A stretch of DNA of 64,000 nucleotides from Diphasiastrum complanatum (taxonomy: Eukaryota; Streptophyta; Lycopodiopsida; Lycopodiales; Lycopodiaceae): assembly GCA_029204225.1 (NCBI GenBank), contig CM055104.1, forward strand, positions 49,681,399 to 49,745,398, in the 5' to 3' direction. Positions 12,701 to 23,589 of the stretch are shown in pieces. The notes below the pieces were generated by a model, which was not told the DNA's origin, made no database searches, and saw only the letters and a program-made list of their open reading frames with translations. A program made the translations under genes and the position numbers. Each line of letters begins with the position of its first letter. Position 1 is the first letter of the stretch.

Positions 12701-13216
12701 ACTCCATCTATTGCCTTTTGAAGTGTCATAGTCAAATCTATCGGTAGTAAAGTTCGAGTTGTGTGGAATGACCTGGGTAGGGCTCGAAGAAAATAGCTAA
12801 GTTGTTTTTCCTTTGAGATTGCATTTTTTGTGCTAGAATTTTGCAAAAAAATAAATAGATCTTTTATCTTTCGTACGAATGTGGTCAGGTCTTTTCCGTC
12901 CCATGAGATTACGAGAACATGAAGTTAATTGGTCTTCCAAGAACATGATTTGATTACGAGATCTAGTCTCGTTCTTGGTTTTCAATTCTTCCTATAAATC
13001 TTTTGCATTAGAAATTGATGTAAGATCTAGTATTATGTTGTCATGCACTGAAGACGCAATAATTGCTATAGCTTTGTCATTTCTCAAACTCCATTCTTGA
13101 AGTTCCTTGCCAAGAGTAGGTGGCTTCTCCTCTATAGGAAGGATGCTTAGAGGGGTGCGAGAATAATACTGTATTGATTCTGATATACTCTGGTACTACT
13201 GTATCAAGTCTGATAT
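9709..13216 (-). pseudogene. Antisense family D copia gag-pol, lacking RNase H and 3' LTR
   Basis: Gag lies at 12250-13200 with knuckle CNRCKRLGHTEDKC near 12495. The protease at about 12200 reads DLGATSHF, losing the serine of DSGA. Integrase (11429-11713) keeps HSDICGP, but the second catalytic region reads IRTNCGGQY, replacing the aspartate and the following glutamate. RT is in two frames (10434-10640 and 9709-10413) with YGLKQAARQWY and an intact YVDD near 10105. The segment ends at ILSQFS, just where RNase H should begin, and is fused there to the family B fragment. Several frameshifts and stops make it non-coding. Confidence 0.88.
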
Positions 13217-13229
13217 ACTCTGATACCAC
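13217..13229 (-). other. Primer-binding site of antisense family D element
   Basis: On the minus strand this reads GTGGTATCAGAGT, one base after the LTR terminus TTCTACA. It complements the 3' end of initiator tRNA-Met. Confidence 0.82.
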
Positions 13230-14107
13230 TGTAGAAAAAATAGTTAAAATTCTTCCTCAAAGAACACGATGAAAATTTGAATAAATCAAACTAATATCAG
13301 TGTCTTCAATCGGGTCTATTTATGATCTATGTACTAATAGAATAGTTTTTGCCTTGATTGAATTAGCATGCGGAATTAAGAGACAACTTTAGACAATTTT
13401 AGACAATTATATATTGAAAAAACTTTGATCAAAAATAAATTTTATAATTCTGAATCTGAATCATCAGTATACATCTCTTGTTGTCTAATCTCGCTGTTGT
13501 GTCTCTTATTGAGTGAGTAGAGAGTCTCGTTACAACGAGTAGTGCACATATATTTATATTGTTACAGGATAGGTCCTTTGGCCTTTTACTTCTGTAACAG
13601 TATATGTAACCGTTACGATGGTTGATATTCAAATAAATGCTCTACTTTCAGGCTCAAATAGTTTATGTTCACGAATTGTTTACCACAATTTATCTCTTCA
13701 TCTAAGCTTGGTGTTTTGCGAATTGTTCGAGACACTTTGTCTCTTCGCAACATCTTCGTGTTTCACGAATTGTTCGTAACAATTGACAGTTTTGAGCTTG
13801 AAGAAGAATCCAGAATATTTCACAAATTGTTTGTGACAGACGACAATTTCGCAACAAGTGAGATTTGAACAAGAAACAAAATATTTTGCGACAAGGTACT
13901 GTTCGCGGATCTTTCGAGCTTCAACAAGAAACTATTTTGCGAACCTTTCGTGAATCTTTTGAGTTTCAAGCAAGATAAATTTCGTGAATCTTCCGAGGCT
14001 GATCACGAATAGAAATGTTTCAAGTTCAACTTTGTTTCTCATCCTTTGTCAAGTAAACTGTGCACTTTGTTAGTAGAATCGAGATCTATCTGATCAGGTG
14101 TTCTACA
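13230..14107 (-). repeat. 5' LTR of antisense family D element (878 bp)
   Basis: On the minus strand it runs from TGTAGAACACCTGATCAG to TTTTTTCTACA, with a 7-bp terminal inverted repeat TGTAGAA/TTCTACA. The interior (about 13650-14000) is full of TTCGCGAA-like and CGAATTGTTCG-like quasi-palindromes. It matches the shorter D LTR at 5040-5543 at both ends. The flank beyond 14107 is AGGCA. Confidence 0.88.
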
Positions 14108-16060
14108 AGGCAGTGGTCAACTGATTCCCTTGGTGCATGCACTACTACAACAATAGGCGAATACAAAATAGTGAGTATGCAGAAGAGAAAGAGCAGACAG
14201 TCAGACAAATCAATTAGTGAGTCAAACAAAAATTGTAACGCATACACTAATAAAATCTGAATGCAAAATCAAACAGTGATTTGTTCAGATTGAATGTATG
14301 GAAATACAAGTCAGATGATGTTGGTGAGCCATTAGGGGAAATTAGAACTCAAAATGGGCCCTTTGTCAAGATGCTATTTTTGACTTCACACGCTTTCAAC
14401 GCTTATGTGTCCCAATGAATGGTGTCCATCTGTGACGAACTGTAACAGTGGCTGACGGACGAAAATTGTATTTAACTTTTTCGGCCAAATTTTTGTGATT
14501 TTCAAATATCCCGCCGGGCAGAACAAACAAATGTGATTGGACCACAGTTACTGCCCAAATACTCTTATGTTGCCCGTCTTTGTGCACTCGAGGTTGATTT
14601 GACGTCAATAGTCGTAAACTGTAGTTAACTAATCCTTGTAGTTTAGGAACTTCTTGTCATTCATAGGTATACCTCTCATTCTCTTCATTTTTTCTCTTAT
14701 TTTGGATTGTCATTCTTAGGTATACCTCTCAATCTCTTCATTCTCTTTGTTCTCAGCATGCGTACACGTATTTTTGACTAATGGCTACACATAATCGGAG
14801 ACCAAGATGAACCATTGATGCAATCAATATTTGCATGAAAAAAATACAGAAGATCAATGGATACCAAGAATATATCAAAAATATCAATGGATCTTGATGC
14901 ATCCCTCTGCAAAAGAATCATTTTGAAAAAGAAAAAGACCGGATAACATATATAGAAGCTCTTGGAAAGACAGGATAATGGATTTCAAAGTATCACCTGT
15001 CGGTCAATCTATCATGAAAGTTTTAGTTTAGCATGATTATCTTCACAATAAGCTCAACATTCATGATTTTCCAAATGATAGAATAAAAATGCAATTGTAA
15101 GTTTTCATATTTAATTTATTTAGAGTTAGAATTTTCTTTAAATTATATTTTTCTTGTGATATTTTTGTTGGTTTTGCAGATTTGTATTCATCAAATTTCG
15201 TTGAATGGCAAACAGTTCAATCGATTGCAGGATTAATCGATGTCATATAGTCGGATATCAGTATTTTAGAATATAAAGGTCGTTCTCCCAGATCACTTTT
15301 AGATTCAGGAGTTTTCTTTTATGATCACACCTATTTTTCTGATAAACATAATTTAGTTGGTAGATTAAGCCATATTCTCAACCAGATTTTTTGAGTGAGA
15401 AATGTATTTCTTCTGATGCAGCAATTTCAGAAAGTTTTTGATCTAGATTATATATTGATATTAAGAGTATATTAAAATAAAGTGACTGGATCAAAGAATA
15501 ATAGATTAATTTGGTATCTACCTTTTACTATTTTTGTTGATTTTTTTTCCAAATGCAATGTTCGGAGAACGAAAACAATGTTTATTTGTAAGGACTTAAG
15601 TGCTGAAATAATCGTTGAGTTGTTGGATGATAGTTGGGATACGAAACAAAATCAACAAGTTAATAAACCCTCAAGAGCAACTTTAAATAATAGTGAAAAG
15701 AAATGAGAACATTCTTGCTATGATTGAGGTCAAGGAAAATTGGTGTCTCTATCACATTCAATCAGAACTAGACAGGTTGCAATTCGATCTACCTCATCAA
15801 TTTTGGTTGAATGGTGTGAATGTAAGTTATGCCATACAAAAATGTTCTTTTTTTAGATTTATAACTGAATTAGTTTCAAAAAATATATTAACTAAAATAA
15901 TTTCTCTGGTGCAAGTAAGAGTAAGGCATGAGGAACATATAAAATGCAAAGACATTGGAACATCCATTGAAATTGAAGATCCATAGATTATGAACAATGG
16001 GATTTTGTATTATGTAATACAATTTTTTGTATACATCAATTTTGAAAATATATGAACCAC
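14108..16060. other. AT-rich stretch without a recognisable gene
   Basis: No transposon domain or complete gene is visible. The most coding-like part is about 15480-15985, plus strand, two overlapping 74- and 97-codon frames with no recognised motif; they may be decayed exons. The region lies between the D element LTR and the unrecognised genes below. Confidence 0.5.
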
Positions 16061-16094
16061 TTTTTCTTTGAGGCTCTTTCATTTCTATGATCTC

Positions 16095-16735
16095 CATTTC
16101 CATGGTGCAGAACACAATGTAATTGCAACTAGACAATATGAGTTTTCAATAACAAGATTCATTGTCTCCCGTAGGAAATGTCTCATTGTCTCCATTGGGG
16201 AGATCTTTCGGCAATTGAACTCCAGTGACCACTACAATCAGATATATCGGCTTGCCCTTGTTGATGTCTCGGATATATCGAATATATTTTTGGTCTTCAT
16301 TGCCTTGGTCTGTATTGTCCTTGTCTTGGCATATATGGATATGTTCATAAGATAATCTAATCTAAGCTTTGCCACAACAAGGCAAGGCAGACCAAGGCTA
16401 TGAAAAACTTACATGTAGGAATACCATAGAAGATGAAGAATAATAACTTGAGATAATAACAAGAAAACAAACATGTTATAACAACCATAGAAAAATGTAA
16501 ATATATTTGCATAAAATCTTTCTGTACATGTGTCTCATCCACATCAAGGGATGCCAATCTATGACTACTAAAATACATGCTAATCAATGATCTCTAAATC
16601 CATTTCTTCAGTTGGAAGTTGCTTGGGTGGAGAACACTCTGCCACTACAACTGGATATGAATTTTTGATCACAAGCTTTATGGTCTGTTGCCTGAAGTGC
16701 ATTATCTCCATTGGGGAGACCTTTGGGCATTTAAA
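16095..16735 (-). pseudogene. Duplicated C-terminal exon-like segment of unknown gene
   Basis: Two antisense segments about 510 bp apart, 16590-16735 and 16095-16230, encode related peptides: FKCPKVSPMEIMHF followed by KLVIKNSYPVV and CSPPKQLPTEEMDLEIID-stop in the right copy, and FNCRKISPMETMRHF followed by NLVIENSY in the left copy. The right copy ends in a clean stop; the left diverges after about 35 residues. The conserved wording with many silent or third-position differences suggests a formerly coding duplicate rather than random sequence. Family unknown. Confidence 0.45.
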
Positions 16736-17239
16736 CTAAACAAAACAAAAACACAGTTAAATGTTATTAATCAAAGATTAGTTTTTAGAAATATAATTAA
16801 GAAAAAAAAACAAAAACACTATTAAATGTTATTAATCGAAGATTACCTCTTTTCCGATGTCTAAGTTCACTAAACATTTATTGGAACACATATGAATCAT
16901 CAAAGCTTGAATCGACAGAATTGATGATGTATAATGCATTCCAATAGTGTATCAACGCGCGTAGTCCAAGTTGAAAACACTCCTATTTGGGACGGGCACG
17001 CTGATCCGATATCCCATTCGCATTACCAAAGTATCTCATCAACACACGCCTATTTGATCTATTCTTGTGAAGCATTTGTTCTCTCGTGTAGAATTGCTAT
17101 CTGCTTTTTCAAAATGCTCTGCCTTATGAAAATTCTGAATCAACTATCTAAAAAGAAAAAAAAATCGTCTTTACAGTGCTTAAATAGGTCGAGAGACACG
17201 ATTTTCAATGACCTTCATTTAATATTTGTTTAATGATGA

Positions 17240-18286
17240 TTGGGAGACATTCCATCTGAGAAATTACAGTACTTTTCTAGTCTTTTTTTTGCTCCCTTCG
17301 ATATCGATAAGCTAGTTTACAATTTAATTTCTCTTCTTGATAAATTTGCTCAGATTATTAGTACCGATGTTCAAAATATAGATAGCTTTTGTTTCGTTCA
17401 TTTTCAGGACCTTGTGCATTCTCAACCATCCTCTAAGCATGAACATAATAGAAAGTACTCTAATCTGCATGACCATTTCAAAAGAAATATATATTGTGGT
17501 ATCCACAAAAAAATATGTTGCCTTCTAATAAAAGGAATGACTTTTGTCTTTTACATATCTGATGTTATTCCAAATGATGAGTCTGTTGAATCTTCTACTG
17601 TTCCAATGATTGAAGCATATGCATCTACTCCAGTTGATGTAGATGATGTAGATACTGATATAAGGGTTGAAGCTGAAGCATCTATAGCTTCAGATTATCA
17701 GAAAACTCTCCCTCGTTCAATAATCCTCTCTGATTCTAATCCATTTGCATCTCTTGTTAATCAATTAACTCTACTCGATATTCTCGTTTATTTTATAAAT
17801 AATGAGAGTTATATTTCATTGAATGATATAGAAGATGTTTTGAATTTGAGAGTGGATGAAATCCTCTCAATTTTTGCACAAAATTTATCAGAATTTTCTG
17901 ACATTGTGGATTACACATATGATGACCTCGAAAGTGAGATAGATTATGATAAAGATGGCAATTGGAAATCTGGTAATGAGGCCTTGGAGGCCATGATTGA
18001 AAAAAACAAAGCCTATGAAAAAACTTTGCCTAAAGAGGAGGAATTTTTTAAATTCCAAAAGAATTATCCCCCAAGGACTTGGTATATCCCCTCCAAAAAT
18101 GTAGAGTCCATTGAAGGACATGACATTAGCAGAGCAAACGTCGTTGAATACGATGATTATGATCTGGTACGTAGATATTATATTGGTATTGATATTGTTA
18201 AGTATTCTTATTTCAAACATTGTGTTAAAGTATGTGTTTGCAGTGTTATGTCTCATTCTAAATTTATTTTCTTTATTCCTATATAG
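17240..18286 (+). CDS. Unrecognised acidic ORF, 348 codons, probable intron near its end
   Basis: I do not recognise the protein. The N-terminal third contains FDIDKLVYNLISLLDKF. The middle is acidic and Ser/Thr-rich (VDVDDVDTDIR). The C-terminal third has ESEIDYDKDGNWKSGNEAL, then KEEEFFKFQKNYPPRTWYIP and VEYDDYDLV. A consistent GT-AG intron may run from GTACGTAG near 18168 to CCTATATAG at 18285, splicing into DAIEIDAFGMRYGG before a stop near 18333; the last 40 or so unspliced residues would then be intron read-through. The start codon is uncertain. It is convergent with the pseudogene to its right. It could be part of an unknown transposon or a host gene fragment. Confidence 0.4.
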   Translation: MGDIPSEKLQYFSSLFFAPFDIDKLVYNLISLLDKFAQIISTDVQNIDSFCFVHFQDLVHSQPSSKHEHNRKYSNLHDHFKRNIYCGIHKKICCLLIKGMTFVFYISDVIPNDESVESSTVPMIEAYASTPVDVDDVDTDIRVEAEASIASDYQKTLPRSIILSDSNPFASLVNQLTLLDILVYFINNESYISLNDIEDVLNLRVDEILSIFAQNLSEFSDIVDYTYDDLESEIDYDKDGNWKSGNEALEAMIEKNKAYEKTLPKEEEFFKFQKNYPPRTWYIPSKNVESIEGHDISRANVVEYDDYDLVRRYYIGIDIVKYSYFKHCVKVCVCSVMSHSKFIFFIPI

Positions 18287-18544
18287 GATGCTATTGAAAT
18301 AGATGCCTTTGGTATGAGATATGGAGGCGTTTGAGGTGTATCAACTGGGAGAAAGGATGTGTCTCTATCTCATTATTTGAAAAACTTTCAAAATAATGAG
18401 ATTTGTATATATCATTCATCTTTTCATCCATATGCAACCACTGTCATTATGGCCATCAAATCATTATCAGTTTGTTTAGGAGGCCATAAGTACGCAAAAG
18501 GAACACATAAAATAATTTCTGTCAAAAGGAATTTGGCAATTAAA

Positions 18545-20615
18545 TAGCTCTATGAAATGTTTCTCTTGCTTGCCAATGAGATTTTTCCATGCCTTGTGAT
18601 GACCAGATTCTTAAGCTCCCATATTCCTTTGCAAAATAAGTTGCATGATGAAGAAGTATGTGCTTCAAACCATAATTTTGATTAGTTACATCAGTAGAAA
18701 AAAAAATATAAGCCGGAATGAGATAAGTACCAGATAATGATATAGATTCGCACTATGTAATGAGTAACGTTGTCTTTTCCCCAACAATCATGTACAAATT
18801 TTACAAATGTGGTGCAATGATTTCAAAGTCCTCATATCTTCTATTGATAGGTTTTCTTTCCTGATAAGACCTATGAGTTTTTCTAAGTTGGTCCACACTT
18901 GTCCCTTTTCCACTCGATTACTTCCTTCTAGTGTTCGTGTTGCTTGAACAATTTCTCTCCAAATTTCATATCTGACACTTGATTCTTTGCATGTGTGATT
19001 GGATAAGAATCTTCTTGCTTTAGCACCTCCAATTGATGGCTTATTAGGAACGTTTCCTTTTTTCCGGGAGAGTCTATCACTTTTTTCAATCGTGACATTC
19101 CCTTTATGTAGTCCTGCATTTGACAAAACTATTTCCAACCTCCTAGTTGCTACTTTAGCCACAGACTCCGGTTTATGATTCCATGCTAGTAGAATGTGCA
19201 GGTAAATAAGTTTTTCAATAATATGAACCTCAACATGCAATGTGCATATGTGAACATTTTTTAATGGAATTGGCAGAACACTTTTCATATTTGGATCTTC
19301 AGCTTCTTGTGTTGGGCCAGTGCTTGATCATCCCAAATTCATATTGTAGCAATCTTTCATGCAATAAAGACATGGAGGCTTTGATGTTGTCCCATGAGAT
19401 ACATTGTACATACATTCTAATGTTTTCAAATCCCCTGCAAGGTGCCATTGAATTTGAAAACTTCCATGGTAAATTTCTCACCCTCTAATTGTCTCTTTAT
19501 AATCTCGCCATAATTTGTTCTTGAAAACATCCATGAAAGTATTTTATGGTCCTCTTTCAAGACCTGTAGACATGTTAATAAAAACTGGCAAGGTATGAAG
19601 TGCTAATAACGATATTATAAATGAAAATTGAAATGTATATGGAATGTCGCCAACCACCATATGTGATTTTCGATTGAACACTAAATGTTTGATCATCTGT
19701 ATCTAAAATTTTGTTCATCAAAGTAACACTCACTCGTTCTAACTTTTGACCTTTGATGATTTCAGATTCATCCAATTTTATTACAATGATAATCTTTCCA
19801 TTTACTTGATGTTTGTCTAGTTATCGAATAATGTATTTTAGAACATTTTCAATATCAAGGAAAATATTATTGCAATCGTTGTAATTGAGCTCACCATATT
19901 CTAATTTGTATAATTCAGTAATATGAAGTGGTTGGCCAACTACTTTAAACATTCCGTCATTGTAATAATTTCTTGCTAATCTTACCCGATATGGACGCGG
20001 AAGATAAGTTTTTTTCACCATCACTTGGGAAAAAGCTTCTTTAACTATTCTAAAAAAAACAAAATAAGCATTTTTGCTAAATCCAGAAACATCACATGCA
20101 CCTTGTATCACATTTGCAATCAAGTATGATTGAACCTTAATCAAAACAGTCTCTGCTATTTCATTTTTCATTTTTTCAAGCCGAGCATTTTTCATCATTT
20201 CCTTTGCTAACTTTCTTGTTAACACATAACTTAAAGATGATCCAATGCATGAACGTTCTGTTAAATAGTTCTTTGCCACCAAACATGATCTGCAACAAAC
20301 ATAAGAAACCCAAATTATGTTTAACAAATAAATAATTCATGTTATCAAGTGCAAATCAAACTTAAATGACATATACAAATCAAATAAACAGTTTATATGA
20401 TTACATACTTGAATGTTCAATTTTTTTTTTTTAACAAATAAATAATAGATGACATATACAAATCAAATAAACAGTTTATATGAATACATACTTGAATGTT
20501 CGAATTCTTTTTTTCTGATTGCCGCTATGTGTAGATAAGTCATCAATATTCTTCATCGGTAGTCCCTTTCTTTTCATTCTCATCATTGCCTTTTTGATAA
20601 CTTTTATACCAACAA
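18545..20615 (-). pseudogene. Multi-exon pseudogene of unknown family, possibly transposase-like
   Basis: An antisense protein trace in several blocks. Exon at about 20492-20612: KVIKKAMMRMKRKGLP. A GT-AG intron (20290-20491) joins it in phase to 20289 leftward, which is open to about 19620 except for one stop at 19821-19823; this block includes KLDESEIIKGQKLERVSVTL. Next block (19290-19575): ILSWMFSRTNYGEI, then after a frame change GDLKTLECMY and KPPCLYCMKDC. Then NVHICTLHVEVHIIEKL (about 19240) running to 18830, FVHDCWGKDNVTHYI, and finally YGLKHILLHHATYFAKEYG and GMEKSHWQARETFHR near 18570-18650. Several frameshifts and stops make it a pseudogene. A GD-K step followed by CX2C and an H/E-rich helix recalls the zinc insertion in RNase H-fold transposases; that is inference. 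A retired host gene is the alternative. Confidence 0.6.
20320..20500 (-). repeat. 83-bp tandem duplication across a splice donor
   Basis: The block from ATGACATATACAAATC to TACATACTTGAATGTTC occurs at 20366 and again at 20449, a period of 83 bp. On the minus strand each copy carries CATTCAAGTATGT, so the 5' splice site of the intron at 20290-20491 is duplicated. A T run (20421-20432) separates the copies. Confidence 0.75.
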
Positions 20616-20934
20616 CATATTTTAAACTCTCGGATCGCAACTTTTCCAAGGATCTAACATTTCATGGTTTGAGCTCCAAAGAGTAGTGACTGTAGCATTC
20701 AACTCTGACATAGCATTCTTGAGTGCATTGTTTTCAACACTAGTCGGTTGCACATAATCGAGCGTGTCGCTGCCGATAGTCAATGAAGTCGAGATTGGTC
20801 TTTGACGATAGTCAGTTGAGTCGATAAGTCGGACTCCCCAATAAGTCGGCCAAGTCGGGTTTTCCCAATAAGTCGGCCAACTCCAAAAGTCAGGTGACTT
20901 CGACAAGTCGGACTACCATTCTCTTACCTGTCTT
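20616..20934. other. Unassigned sequence with short CCCAATAAGTCGGCCAA repeats
   Basis: A 94-codon open frame on the minus strand here is probably accidental: its Trp-rich N-terminus comes from two copies of CCCAATAAGTCGGCCAA near 20836-20880 and related AAGTCGG words. No recognised domain. Confidence 0.5.
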
Positions 20935-21035
20935 TGATAATAGAGTATTTCTGCAGACTGTTCAACAATGCGTGTAAAACTGCTGCAATATGAATGAAAC
21001 TAGATTAACATGGGATTTAGGAGAGTATGGTATAT
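20935..21035 (-). repeat. Fragment of B'-type LTR
   Basis: TAACATGGGATTTAGGAGAG and the preceding CTGCAGACTGTTCAACAATG match the terminal part of the antisense LTR at 22439-23576 (TAACATAGGATTTAGGAGAG). The terminal CCAACA is lost, so this is a truncated remnant. Confidence 0.65.
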
Positions 21036-21039
21036 CTTG

Positions 21040-21290
21040 GTCTACCTCGACCTCCACCAACACTTTTACCACTCCCTCTTCCTCTTGCAACAGTAGCAAC
21101 TTGCTTGATTTGGCACTTGCTTGAGATGTGACTGAATTTTAATAGCAAGTGACGCTCTTCTTCTTAGTGTCACCACCCTTAAAAGTGCTAGTATTGGTTT
21201 CTTGCTCTTGCCTTGGTTGATTTTACTGCCATTGGTTCTTGTTGCCATTGTTGTGTGAGAAATTGTCAACTAGTTTGATCTTTTGGCAAA
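21040..21290 (-). pseudogene. Antisense copia gag zinc-knuckle remnant
   Basis: The minus strand shows VTCY, a frame break, then SHISSKCQIKQV and an Arg/Gly-rich tail (RGRGSGKSVGGGRGRPR), typical of a copia gag C-terminus. Frames are shifted; only about 80 codons can be traced. Confidence 0.5.
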
Positions 21291-21543
21291 TACATTTGAG
21301 GCCAATTTGCATTTTAGACTTAGAGATAGACATTTCAAAGTTATTTTAGTCTAAATGTTTTTGAATTACCACTTTTAAAAAGTGAGGGAAAGTAGAAGGT
21401 CGAGTTTGGACACATTCAAATTTGAATGTTAGATACATTAACCTAGTTCATATTGTAGTAGGGTTTTTGATCTAAACATAGTATCAATTAATTTTGGACT
21501 TTGGCAAAACAATTGGACTTTTTTTTAGGATTTAGCATCCCCC

Positions 21544-21654
<111 letters not shown>

Positions 21655-21942
21655 TGAGATAGAACATGGAAATGAAATTTGGTTCCACATTGACTGTTAG
21701 AATAAGTAAGCCTGAGTTTCTCTTACAATTCATGACTTTCAGTGTTTAGCAGTGATTTCGAGTTTTTTTCTGCGTAGCATTTCAGAGGATGACACTGATT
21801 TGGCTTTTGATTTGGCTAAAAAGCAGTGGGAGGTCCTGAAACATTTTTGATTAGACCTTAAAGTTGACTTTTAAAAGTTCAAATTGCTTTATAAGCTTGT
21901 CATTGGGCCTCATTAAGGCGCTATAGAAGCAGTTTTTGGAGA

Positions 21943-22438
21943 AATGGCAGGATTGGAAGAATCTGTGCTTAGAGAAGCTAGTAAATTGGACGGGGTATCC
22001 AATTATAGCATTTGAAAATTCAAAATGAAAAGTGTTTTCATGAAAAAAGAGCTATGGGACATTGTCACTGGGGTGGAACAACAGCCAACTACAACTTCAA
22101 CCGATATTCGTGCATTTGACAAAAGGGCGTAGAAGGCCTTATCATTGCCCACATTAGTGAAGCTGTATCAGCAAGAGGCGCTTGGGATGCACTCAAGACA
22201 CTGTTTCAGATGGCGAACCCCCCTCGAATGATGTTTTTGAGGACCAAACTCATAAGTGTTCGTATGGAGGAGAATGAGGGCATAGGGTCCTATTTCACAC
22301 AAATAAAGGAGCTACGAGACAAGTTGACAGCTATTGGAGAGCCAATAAGAGATGTTGAGCTAGTTCACACAACTATGAGTGGCCTATCTGAAAGTTTCCA
22401 AATGTTTGCAAGTGGCATTGCTTCGAGGGAGAGGTACC
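21943..22438 (+). pseudogene. Copia gag N-terminal fragment, C-like family
   Basis: Starts MAGLEESVLREASKLDGV, then KKELWDIVTGVEQQP, and from 22210 MMFLRTKLISVRMEENEGIG with LSESFQMFASGIASRERYL. This is the UBN2-like gag domain; the last motif resembles the gag of the C element at 47630 (LSESNQMFVTSIATREN). Two nonsense codons (TGA and TAG replacing likely W/Q or R codons) and a frameshift near 22150 disrupt it. It stops abruptly at 22438, where the antisense B' LTR begins. Confidence 0.75.
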
Positions 22439-23576
22439 TGTTGGGAAAATAGGGTGTGTGAGTGTGAGAAACAAAAATAGCTCGAAAAGAAACGAACACG
22501 AAAAGAAGCGAACTCGAAACTTGAACAAGAAACAAACTTGAATGGAAAGTGTTCGTGCACAGCGGAATGAGATATCTCACTCTTTTCCTAAGCATGACTA
22601 CACCTATCAGACTCAAACAGAATGTTAGTGATAGAAATCACATTTGATCCGATTACGTAGCCAACATTAAACAGCAACACATCAGAAAGATAATTTGTCA
22701 CGAACAACTAGACAAATTATTAGTCGCGAATTATTCTCAAAGAGCTCGACTGATAATCAGTCACAAATTAGTCGCGAAAGGCAAGACTAAATATTGGTAG
22801 CGAACAGCTAGACTAATAATAATTCACGACGAACAGACTACCAGATTAAGCAATAAGAGAGCTAGATAGAATGTAGAAAAGCATAGCAATATTGACACAA
22901 ATCTGAATGCAGAACAAACAAAGTTGTAATTAGATTAAGTATGGTGAAATATACAGGTCAATAATGTAGGTGAGCATAAGACAATAGTGGAAAAAATCAT
23001 GTGCTTCACAAAGCTAATCCAATTATGCTTGTTTCTTGTCTAAGTTCTCACATTTTTTAGAATACGCAGATGGTATTCGATATATACATATTTTTACAAG
23101 TGTGCAGATGAAAAAAATACAAAGTGGATGTGTTGTCTATGGGAGATCGTGGGTGGCTATTGTTGTTGTCAAATTTGTTTGCACAATTGCATGGGATGGG
23201 CGTGAGAAGGCCTCGACGTTAGCCTTCGCTGAAATGAATGTTGGTGAAGATGCAAAAAAATGTGACATCTGACAAATGCCTTAAGATTTGATTTACAGGG
23301 TGCCTTTGCTTTTCTATAAGGGCACCTATTGCATTTGTAGGGCAATGTCATCTTTTTCGCCTGTCACAAATCACGTGTAAAAACACTGTGTTGCATTTTT
23401 TGCCTTTTTCACCTGTGAAAATTTACTTGTATTTATGCAAAAAATTGTATTTTATTCGTCTGTCTTATTTTACATGTAAATATGCAGACTGTGCGACAAC
23501 ATGAGTAAAGATGTAGCAGCATGAATGGAGGTAGATTAACATAGGATTTAGGAGAGTAAAGGAAATAGATCCAACA
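22439..23576 (-). repeat. 3' LTR of antisense B' element (1138 bp)
   Basis: Plus-strand ends are TGTTGGGAAAAT and AGATCCAACA, a perfect 6-bp terminal inverted repeat. On the minus strand it follows the RNase H end and a G-rich polypurine tract (23577-23590), so it is the 3' LTR. It contains TCGCGAA words near 22725-22800 and three imperfect repeats of a TGCATTTTTTGCC-containing unit at 23340-23490. The left flank is GTACC, inside the C-like gag. Confidence 0.8.
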
Positions 23577-23589
23577 CCACCCCCCCCCC

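Noticed and set aside
17240-20615. Endogenous viral origin for the unknown genes
   Set aside because: No reverse transcriptase, movement-protein or capsid motif that I recognise is present; introns and the CX2C layout fit a transposon or host gene better. Left open only as a remote possibility.
20622-20906. 94-codon minus-strand ORF with WPTYW repeats
   Set aside because: The repeats arise from CCCAATAAGTCGGCC duplicates at the DNA level. No homology is recognised.
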